Below are positions 6,727 to 13,314 of a stretch of 14,339 nucleotides of DNA, piece by piece. Below the pieces are notes generated by a model, which did no database searches, had not been told where the DNA came from, and saw only the letters and a program-made list of their open reading frames with translations. Origin of the DNA: WTJX01 sp045106295 (GTDB taxonomy: Bacteria; Bacteroidota; Bacteroidia; Cytophagales; JAAEPT01); NCBI GenBank assembly GCA_045106295.1, contig JBGCEI010000210.1, forward strand, positions 1 through 14,339, read 5' to 3'. Within the stretch, counting starts at the first letter, position 1; each line of letters opens with the position of its first letter. Both the position numbers and the translations under genes were made by a program.

Positions 6727-9700
6727 TTATTTTATTGTGAACCCTTCTGAAGTATTCAATAATGAGTTAGCCACTACAGTTAAAGCAGCTAATTCAATAG
6801 AATCAATACTTTGATTCCGCTTTTTCTCTCCAATACTTACTAGTGCTTCTGCAGCAGCCACATCTTCAGTATATTTTGTTTTCATTTTATCATATAAACT
6901 CTTTGCAATATTAGTTTCTTTCTCACTTGGAGAACTCCCTATTATTGATTTGAATAAATAGGTGATACGTGACTCTGTATTTCTATTATTTTCAATTACC
7001 TTTTCTGCTAAAACTCTTGATGCTTCAATAAACTGGGGATCATTAAGCAATACCAAAGATTGAAGTGGTGTACTTGTAGGTCTTCTTTGTACTTCACATT
7101 GACTTCTATCGGAGGCATCAAAAATCATCATAGAAGGAGGAGGTGTCGTTCGTTTAAATACAGTATAAATACTTTTTCGATACAACTCTGCATCTTTAGG
7201 GTCTTTATATCGATATCTCCAACTCTTATTAGATACCTCATCCCAAAGTCCTGCGGGTTGATAAGGATAAACACTCTTACCTCCTTTTTTATCAATCAAA
7301 AGACCACTCATTACCAAGGCATTATCTCTAATCATTTCTGCTGGCATTCTTCGCCTTGGAAATCGAGCTAGTAGAATGTTTTCTGGGTCTTTATCTAAGT
7401 ACTCTTTAGTTATTTTTGAAGATTGTTTAAACGTAGATGACATTACTATCTTCTTATGTAAGGCTTTTATGTCCCAACCTGATTCAACAAATAGTAGTGC
7501 TAAATTGTCTAATAACTTAGGATGTGAAGGAGTTTTCCCCTGACTTCCAAAATCATCTGATGTTTTCACTAAACCCGTTCCAAAATGCATTTGCCAAATT
7601 CTATTGACAAACACTCTTGATGTCAAAGGGTTTTGTGAATCAAAAAGCCATTGGGTAAGCCCTAATCTATTTTGAGGCAATGTATTTTCATCGTATTCTA
7701 AAATACTTTCTGCTACTTCTTCTGGGTGTACTTCTTCTCCATAATTATCATACACACCTCTGTCCAATATATATGACTTTCTTGGCTTTGGTAAATCACC
7801 TAATACCATTATTTCAGAAGTAGTAGACATAATATTATTCAAACTATCAGAAAGTTTCTTATACTCTTTTCTTTTTTGGAGATAGTCATCGTTAACAGAA
7901 GCATAAAATTCATTTACTAATGTTTTATCAGAATAATCAGATTGTTCTCCATTAGATACTCTTATTTCTAGCGGAGTAAGTGCTTTACTGTACAGCCTGA
8001 AATCATGAATATGCAAACCTACAGCCGGGCTTGACAAGTGCTCATATCCAAACATGAATTTTTGTTTTACTAGGATGTGAATATTATTTTCAAAGCTTAT
8101 AGTTCTATATAAATTATCGATAAGCGTATTTTTTTCTTGCTTCTGGTCATTGAAATATATGTTTACTCCTTTAGCACTAGAACTACCATCATAGGTCATG
8201 GAAATATTTATCCATTTGTCTAGCGGAAGTGGCTCTGTTGTTTTTACTTCAATAGCGTTGTTAGGCCAGTTATGGGCAATAATTACTTTTACCCTATTCG
8301 AATCAAGATGTAAAGAATATCCTTTATTTCCATATCTCAAGCGATGCTTATTCATAAATAAAACTCCCTTTTCTATCAATTCACTTACTCTAATCGTCAT
8401 ATTGATCGTATAAGAATCTGTTCGCTCATAACTAAAACATACGTTATGCTTTAGCTTAATCGAGTCTTTTTCTACTATTTGGTTCTTATTGTACTTTAAG
8501 TCAACAAAACCATAATCATTTATCTTCAGTGCTTTTTTTCCGCCAAGGTAAGAATAGTCTACAGCTTTAGATTCTAAATGATAACTCGTCTTATTTTTTG
8601 GATGAATTTTTCCGTTTTTGATAGGTTTATCAAAAACAAATTCCAACTCTAAGTTTTTATTTAATTCATTTTGAATATCCTCTTTAATCTGGTTTTGATT
8701 TGTAGTTTCAATAATAAATTTAGCTTTAAAAGCATCTAGTTCTTTTTTGGTTTTATTAGTTTCTTCATTTAAGAAATCTAATATTTCATCCTGTTCTCCA
8801 TCAGTCAATAGCATTGTAGGTCCAGGTGTAATTCGTGGTCCATACATAGCAGACCCGTGCTCATTGGTACTGTTGAAAAAGCTATATAGTTGGTAATAGT
8901 TTTTCTGACTTATCGGATCATATTTGTGGTCGTGGCATCTAGCACATTCGAATGACATAGCTAAAAAAGCCTTGGAGAAAGTATTCGCTCTGTCTGCCAC
9001 ATATTCTGTACGAAATTCTTCGAAAATAATTCCTGCCTCTGAGTTTTTCTTATGTAATCTATTGAAGGCTGTCGCCAAAATAGATTCTTTTGACTTATTT
9101 GGAATCAAATCACCTGCTACTTGCCAAGTCACAAAATCTTTGTAAGACATATTGCTATTGAAAGCATTTATTATCCAGTCTCTCCATGGAGAAACATTTC
9201 TCATTTTATCGTCTAAATAGCCATCGCTATCTGCATATCTAGCAAGTTCAAGCCAGTATATAGCCATTCGTTCGCCATAATGTTTAGAAGCTAAGAATTG
9301 ATCTACTAATTCTTCATACGCAGACTCAGATGAGTTATTTACGTATGCATCTACTTCTTCCAATGTTGGAGGTATACCTCTTAGTGCAAACGACAACCTT
9401 CTAATTAATATTTCTTTACCCACTTGCTCAGATGGTATTAAACCTTTCTTTTCGAGTTTACTTAGAATAAAACGATCAATGTCATTAGTTACCCAACCAT
9501 CATTATCAACTGAAGGGGTTCGAGATTTTTTTGGTTGTTCAAACGCCCAATGCTTTTTATATTCTGCTCCTTGCTCAATCCATTTAATTAAAACTGCTTT
9601 TTGTTTAGCTGTTAATTTCAAGTGTGATTCTGGAGTAGGCATCATGTAATTTTCTTCAAAAGACAATACTCTTGCTACCATTTCACTTTTAGATGCGTTA

Positions 9701-9969
9701 CCTGAAACAATGGCATATTTACCTGGGCTTTCTTTCAACTCTGCATAAGCACTATCTTTTGTATGGAGAACTAAGCCTGCTTTTATATTTCCAGCATCGT
9801 TTCCATGACAATGAAAACAGTTTTCAGAAAGAATAGGTTTTACATGAATATTATAATCTACTTCTTCCAATTTATCATATGCTGATTCAACATCCTCTGG
9901 CATCTCTGGAAGAGAAGAGCAGGAAAGCATTAAAGTTGCAAAAAAATAGATTAAGATATATTTCATCAT
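6727..9969 (-). CDS. Lipoprotein with planctomycete cytochrome, DUF1549, LamG-like and DUF1553 domains
   Basis: The first cassette gene, 1080 residues. A signal sequence ends in LMLSC with Cys17, so it is a predicted lipoprotein. Domains in order: PSCyt1 cytochrome, about 38-135, with CFHCH (51-55) and a possible axial Met in NYMMPTPES; DUF1549/PSCyt2, about 160-370, with CARCHDHKYDPI (342-353), a second haem-type motif; a coiled-coil-prone linker, about 395-440; a LamG/concanavalin-like domain, about 465-675, ending DFRLYSKALTPLEI; and DUF1553/PSD1, about 765-1025, with SRVFVNRIWQMHFGTGLV and RFPRRRMPAEMIRDN. The architecture is typical of Planctomycetes and is also found in some Bacteroidota. 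The LamG insert suggests glycan binding, so a role in polysaccharide processing with the DUF1501 partner is plausible but unproven. The ATG at 9969 or the next codon (9966) could be the start. Confidence 0.92.
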   Translation of the reverse strand: MMKYILIYFFATLMLSCSSLPEMPEDVESAYDKLEEVDYNIHVKPILSENCFHCHGNDAGNIKAGLVLHTKDSAYAELKESPGKYAIVSGNASKSEMVARVLSFEENYMMPTPESHLKLTAKQKAVLIKWIEQGAEYKKHWAFEQPKKSRTPSVDNDGWVTNDIDRFILSKLEKKGLIPSEQVGKEILIRRLSFALRGIPPTLEEVDAYVNNSSESAYEELVDQFLASKHYGERMAIYWLELARYADSDGYLDDKMRNVSPWRDWIINAFNSNMSYKDFVTWQVAGDLIPNKSKESILATAFNRLHKKNSEAGIIFEEFRTEYVADRANTFSKAFLAMSFECARCHDHKYDPISQKNYYQLYSFFNSTNEHGSAMYGPRITPGPTMLLTDGEQDEILDFLNEETNKTKKELDAFKAKFIIETTNQNQIKEDIQNELNKNLELEFVFDKPIKNGKIHPKNKTSYHLESKAVDYSYLGGKKALKINDYGFVDLKYNKNQIVEKDSIKLKHNVCFSYERTDSYTINMTIRVSELIEKGVLFMNKHRLRYGNKGYSLHLDSNRVKVIIAHNWPNNAIEVKTTEPLPLDKWINISMTYDGSSSAKGVNIYFNDQKQEKNTLIDNLYRTISFENNIHILVKQKFMFGYEHLSSPAVGLHIHDFRLYSKALTPLEIRVSNGEQSDYSDKTLVNEFYASVNDDYLQKRKEYKKLSDSLNNIMSTTSEIMVLGDLPKPRKSYILDRGVYDNYGEEVHPEEVAESILEYDENTLPQNRLGLTQWLFDSQNPLTSRVFVNRIWQMHFGTGLVKTSDDFGSQGKTPSHPKLLDNLALLFVESGWDIKALHKKIVMSSTFKQSSKITKEYLDKDPENILLARFPRRRMPAEMIRDNALVMSGLLIDKKGGKSVYPYQPAGLWDEVSNKSWRYRYKDPKDAELYRKSIYTVFKRTTPPPSMMIFDASDRSQCEVQRRPTSTPLQSLVLLNDPQFIEASRVLAEKVIENNRNTESRITYLFKSIIGSSPSEKETNIAKSLYDKMKTKYTEDVAAAEALVSIGEKKRNQSIDSIELAALTVVANSLLNTSEGFTIK

Positions 9970-10086
9970 TCTAGAATTTTAAAGAACTACAATTTTAATT
10001 TTTTTAGCTTAAAATATAAGTATTTTACTGTATCTTACGGTAAGTTGATTTTTTAGATTCACTTTTTTTTTAATTTTATTGTAAGC
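9970..10086. promoter_or_regulatory. Divergent promoter region between cassette and regulator
   Basis: This 117-bp A/T-rich stretch separates two divergent start codons, so it must carry both promoters. On the minus strand TATATTTT (10018-10011) differs by one base from the Bacteroidota -7 consensus TAnnTTTG. On the plus strand TTG (10045-10047) is followed 23 bp later by TAATTTTA (10071-10078), another near match, though it lies very close to the ATG. Both promoter assignments are weak. The near-palindrome listed separately lies where the -33 region of the minus-strand promoter would be. Confidence 0.55.
10025..10043. promoter_or_regulatory. Candidate operator, 19-bp near-palindrome
   Basis: TTACTGTATCTTACGGTAA reads as two half sites, TTACnGTA and TACnGTAA, around a 3-bp centre; seven of the eight pairs match, the exception being T10029 opposite G10039. 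It is the clearest dyad in the divergent intergenic region and lies 43 bp before the regulator ATG and 55 bp before the cassette ATG. A site here could let the neighbouring winged-helix protein control both transcripts. Binding is inference. Confidence 0.45.
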
Positions 10087-11277
10087 ATGAAACAGATAGG
10101 TCTTAATGAGATCAATTCCTACAAAGAAAAAATAAATATCAGTAAGCCTTTTGAGAAAAACAAGAAACTCAAAGGTCTATTGGACTATCTCATTTCTTGT
10201 ACGTTAAAAGAAACGATTCCAAAAGAATCGACTATAGCCATTGAATTTTTTAAAAAAACGAATACTGAGATAGAATTGCATGACACAACTTTTGTTAGAG
10301 TAGCCGTTTCTTCTATCAGGAAAAAACTCAAGGAATATTACCTCACAGACGGGAAAAATGATAAAATTATCTTATCTATTGAAAAAGGCTCTTACGAAGT
10401 AATTATCGAAGAAAAAAAGAATAGGCTGAATAAAAAGTCAGTAAAGCAACTACTTACAGGACTACCATATGTTCTCTTAGTAGTGGTAACGACTTACTTT
10501 TTGTTATCAGAAAAAACTGATAAACCCATCGCTCAAAGCAACTTACTTACAACCTCCTTCAGTCATAATAACAAGTCTACTTTAGTCGTTTTTGGTGACC
10601 CTTTCATGTATAGTCGCCGTGATTCTATTTTTAAAAAAGATTTGTTTGTTAGGGATTATAGCGTTAACTCTAAAGAAGAATTTAAAAAAGCTTTTCAGAA
10701 CACTGAAAACATTAAAGCAACACTAATTAAAGACCATCATTTACAAAAGCTCCACGCATTAAGTATTTACAACCTTAGCCCCATCTTGAAACAAATTGAT
10801 AAACCTATTTTTTTTCGAATGGGTTCCGACCTTACTTTTAATGACTTAAAAGAATACAATATCATTTTTATTGGGATATTTAAAACAATGTATGAACTCG
10901 ATAGGTACTTTAGAGTATCTAATTACAGGTTTATTCCTAGAATAAAAAATGGCTACAAAACCAACTATGTAAAAATGACAAACGGTAAGGATACACTTGA
11001 AATAGCTGGAGATGCTGCTAAAAACCATACAGACTATGGCATGCTATCTCGTGTGAATGGTATAGACGATAACAAAATCATTATCATTTCTGGTTTTACA
11101 GATACTAGTATTGAGCGAATAGCTAAAGAAGTTTCTGAAAACAACTTTATCTACGATACCTTAAGTTCAAGCTTTGAACTACTTTTCGAAGTAACCGGGT
11201 ATGATAGATCTGGATTAACCAATTCACAAATCATTGATTATAAACCAATAAAAAATGATGAAGTATTATGGAAATAA
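10087..11277 (+). CDS. Transmembrane winged-helix one-component regulator
   Basis: A 396-residue protein, divergent from the cassette. Residues about 25-107 match a winged-helix DNA-binding domain I know from the N-termini of Acidobacteria and Planctomycetes membrane regulators: LLDYLIS...KESTIAIEFFKK...TFVRVAVSSIRKKLKEYYLTDG...IEKGSYEVII. A basic stretch (109-120) precedes one membrane helix (about 122-141), placing the N-terminus in the cytoplasm and residues 142-396 outside. The outer part has an alternating strand/helix pattern (STLVVFGDPF, YNIIFIGIFKT, KIIIISGFTDTSIERIAKEVS) suggestive of a Rossmann-like sensor fold; I do not recognise a named domain. The logic is ToxR/CadC-like: signal outside, DNA binding inside, no phosphorelay residues visible. 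Its position makes it the likely regulator of the DUF1549/DUF1501 cassette. The ATG is the first in frame and gives a sensible domain start. Confidence 0.8.
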   Translation: MKQIGLNEINSYKEKINISKPFEKNKKLKGLLDYLISCTLKETIPKESTIAIEFFKKTNTEIELHDTTFVRVAVSSIRKKLKEYYLTDGKNDKIILSIEKGSYEVIIEEKKNRLNKKSVKQLLTGLPYVLLVVVTTYFLLSEKTDKPIAQSNLLTTSFSHNNKSTLVVFGDPFMYSRRDSIFKKDLFVRDYSVNSKEEFKKAFQNTENIKATLIKDHHLQKLHALSIYNLSPILKQIDKPIFFRMGSDLTFNDLKEYNIIFIGIFKTMYELDRYFRVSNYRFIPRIKNGYKTNYVKMTNGKDTLEIAGDAAKNHTDYGMLSRVNGIDDNKIIIISGFTDTSIERIAKEVSENNFIYDTLSSSFELLFEVTGYDRSGLTNSQIIDYKPIKNDEVLWK

Positions 11278-11330
11278 CAAACTTAACGCTTTTGGATAGT
11301 GTCAAGAAAGGTATCATTTAGAGTTTCTAA

Positions 11331-11888
11331 CTACTTTTTCACTCTATTTTTCCTTCCTTTAATTGCTGTTAATACGGTAGCTCGTTTCTCCCCTTCTGTA
11401 AATTTATCGATAGCAGAAACTGTCGTTAACGTTCTTATTTTTGCTATTGCTTCTTTAAAACCAAAATCAGAGCTTGTATTTGTTGCTCTAGTTTTTCTCT
11501 TAGTTGCTGTTTTTTTAACTGGAACTATCTTTTTATTAGTTGTTTTCTTAGGTGCTACTTTCTCTACTTTATTAACTGAGGGAGTAGCTTCCACAGTTGA
11601 TTTTGAGCCTAATTTACTGTTTAATATTTCTAGCTTCTTTTTCTTTTCTTTTTTAAGAGACTTTACCTTTTTTATTTTAGCCTCCAACTTACTGACTAAT
11701 TTAGTTTGTCTAGCAAATTTTGATTTTTTAACCTTTTTATCCTTAGCTAACGATTTTAGAACTCTCTCTTCACTTTTTAATTTATCGCCTAATTTTCCTA
11801 ATAAGTTATTCGTTTTAGTGATCGATTTTTTAACCTTAACTACTTTTTTCTCTATTATTTTAGCTTTTATTGCTTCTTTCTTTGACAT
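11331..11888 (-). CDS. Lys-rich basic protein, possibly nucleoid-associated
   Basis: 185 residues, of which about 52 (28%) are lysine. Residues 1-100 look helical and coiled-coil-like with alternating Lys and hydrophobic positions; about 100-138 is a Pro/Thr/Lys tail (VAPKKTTNKK, PVKKTATKRKTR) like histone H1-type tails; about 140-185 is a compact segment, FGFKEAIAKIRTLTTVSAID followed by KFTEGEKRATVLTAIKGR, that looks folded and is not low complexity. This fits a histone-H1-like or other nucleic-acid-binding protein, common in Bacteroidota, but no family is certain. The opposite strand has a longer open frame (11299-11934), but it starts at GTG and encodes a Phe/Leu-rich shadow of the Lys codons. 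The ATG at 11888 is preceded by an AAGGGAAG sequence that may serve as a ribosome site. It lies 53 bp downstream of the aat stop. Confidence 0.75.
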   Translation of the reverse strand: MSKKEAIKAKIIEKKVVKVKKSITKTNNLLGKLGDKLKSEERVLKSLAKDKKVKKSKFARQTKLVSKLEAKIKKVKSLKKEKKKKLEILNSKLGSKSTVEATPSVNKVEKVAPKKTTNKKIVPVKKTATKRKTRATNTSSDFGFKEAIAKIRTLTTVSAIDKFTEGEKRATVLTAIKGRKNRVKK

Positions 11889-11941
11889 CTTCCCTTTTTT
11901 ACGGTTAAACTTAATTCACAATTTACATAATTAGCCTTTTT

Positions 11942-12598
11942 CTAACAACAGATCAGCTTATTTAATAATGTTAAAAATTCTTTTCTTGTCATTAACTCTG
12001 CTCCTAAAGAACTTAAATGTTCTGAATGAACTTGACAGTCTATTAACTCCACTCCTTCTGAAATAAGTGTTTCACATAAAGAAATAAGGGCCAGTTTAGA
12101 TGTATTTGTTTCCATACTAAACATGGACTCACCAAAAAAGACTTTGTCTAATAACACACCATACATCCCTCCTACTAGCTCTTTATTGGCATTCCATACT
12201 TCAACAGAAAGTGCTTTACCTGCGTTGTGTAATTCACAATAGGCTTCAATCATTTCTGGTGTAATCCAAGTACCTTCTTGCCCTTCTCTCGGCTGTTGTT
12301 TACAGGCGGTTATTACTTGTCTAAACTGTTGATTATAACTAACCGTATGCATCTTCTTATTCATCCAACGCCTCATGCTTTTAGAAACATATATTTTATT
12401 GGGGAATAAGACCAATCTAGGGTCTGGAGTCCACCACAGAATAGGCTCTCCTTCATTGAACCAAGGAAAAATACCGTTTGTATACGCTAGCGTAAGCCTT
12501 TCAACCGATAAGTCTCCTCCTACGGCCAATAGCCCATCGCTTTCTGATAAATGTACGGGGGGAAAAACGAGTTCTTCTGTTAATTGAAAAAAAGGCAC
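11942..12598 (-). CDS. aat: Leucyl/phenylalanyl-tRNA-protein transferase
   Basis: Adds Leu or Phe from aminoacyl-tRNA to proteins with N-terminal Arg or Lys, marking them for ClpS/ClpAP degradation in the N-end rule pathway; it is cytoplasmic. At 218 residues it is of normal length, with all family signatures: DGLLAVGGDL (21-30), AYTNGIFPWF (38-47), WWTPDPR (55-61), TWITPEMIEAY (110-120), GESMFS (156-161), and DCQVHSEHLSSLGA (187-200). The usual AHSVE motif reads ALSVE (129-133), a minor difference. The ATG lies 5 bp after the stop of the exported zinc-ribbon protein gene, so the two are surely co-transcribed. Confidence 0.96.
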   Translation of the reverse strand: MPFFQLTEELVFPPVHLSESDGLLAVGGDLSVERLTLAYTNGIFPWFNEGEPILWWTPDPRLVLFPNKIYVSKSMRRWMNKKMHTVSYNQQFRQVITACKQQPREGQEGTWITPEMIEAYCELHNAGKALSVEVWNANKELVGGMYGVLLDKVFFGESMFSMETNTSKLALISLCETLISEGVELIDCQVHSEHLSSLGAELMTRKEFLTLLNKLICC

Positions 12599-12603
12599 AA
12601 CTA

Positions 12604-13188
12604 CTATTCTTCTGTATATTCTAACAGTACACCTTCTTCTACAAAACGTTTGTAATGCTCACAAGGCATAAGTCCTCGTTCATCACAATAGTTACATACT
12701 CTAAATGCAGCACCAAAAGAAGCCGAAGAGGTTAGTGTATGTGAACCTTTACAAACAGGGCACACTACTGATTCTGACTCCATACATTTAACTAATTCAA
12801 TTTGCTCTTTCGTTTTTTCTTTATAAACAGTGTCCTGGGGTTCAATAACAGGATGCCCTAACGCTTTTAGCATACTCAACGTTTCCTTATAAAAAGTCGC
12901 TGAATCACCTTTTAATTCCAAGTATTTTTCTAAAAAAGCAGTCGCTTTAGCAGGGTATTTAGTATGATATAAGCTTTTACCAAAATAATAAGTAAGCTCA
13001 TCTGGCATTAATTTATTTGGTCGCATCAACGTTAAAAAAGTTTGATTAGCAATACTGTATTTACCTTCAATTACTTGCTTTTTGGCAATCTCAAATAAAG
13101 AGACTACAGTAGAGTCTAAAACAGAAGTCTCTGCTCTACATACTAGTACAGGTTGAATGATTATAAAAAGAACAAGTGTACGTTTCAT
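12604..13188 (-). CDS. Exported protein with helical repeats and a zinc-ribbon-like cysteine cluster
   Basis: 194 residues, function not recognised. An N-terminal signal peptide (residues 1 to about 19, hydrophobic VLFIIIQPVLV) predicts export. Residues about 25-110 are helical with TPR-like spacing (AKKQVIEGKYSIANQTFLTL, YYFGKSLYHTKYPAKATAFL). The C-terminal part has CPVC (143-146) and CNYC (165-168) with GSH and DERGLMPC around them, resembling one DnaJ-type zinc-ribbon module, plus Cys176. Structural zinc binding or a thiol-redox role are both possible. It precedes aat by 5 bp and follows the glutamine cyclotransferase gene by 126 bp; the reason for the pairing with aat is unclear. Confidence 0.8.
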   Translation of the reverse strand: MKRTLVLFIIIQPVLVCRAETSVLDSTVVSLFEIAKKQVIEGKYSIANQTFLTLMRPNKLMPDELTYYFGKSLYHTKYPAKATAFLEKYLELKGDSATFYKETLSMLKALGHPVIEPQDTVYKEKTKEQIELVKCMESESVVCPVCKGSHTLTSSASFGAAFRVCNYCDERGLMPCEHYKRFVEEGVLLEYTEE

Positions 13189-13194
13189 ATGCTT

Positions 13195-13232
13195 AAAGTA
13201 GTATCTGGTATCAAGTAGTTAGTATCAAGAAA
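13195..13232. repeat. Short degenerate direct repeats, GTATCAAG type
   Basis: Upstream of the exported zinc-ribbon gene the sequence repeats variants of GTATC: AGTATCTG, GGTATCAAG (13207-13215) and AGTATCAAG (13221-13229), with TAGTTAG between. On the minus strand this reads as repeated TTGATACTA/GATACCA units. I recall similar low-complexity intergenic repeats in Bacteroidota genomes, but no function is visible. Confidence 0.4.
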
Positions 13233-13314
13233 TGAGATCTTAGTTTTAAAATTTGGGCATAATTGACTCAACAACGTTGAAATCTAATATCTCAAAGTCT
13301 TATAATCTTAACAT

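Noticed and set aside
7060..7371. Plus-strand open frames inside the large lipoprotein gene (also at 8198-8413 and 8924-9145)
   Set aside because: Shadow frames opposite a clearly conserved multidomain gene; their translations match no family.
11299..11934. Plus-strand open frame of 211 codons with several hydrophobic segments, like a membrane protein
   Set aside because: It is the antisense of Lys-rich codons (AAA/AAG read as TTT/CTT), starts at GTG and overlaps the well-formed basic protein gene entirely.
13265..13283. Small dyad TCAAC-AAC-GTTGA as operator
   Set aside because: Only five base pairs in a repeat-like spacer, with no partner site nearby.
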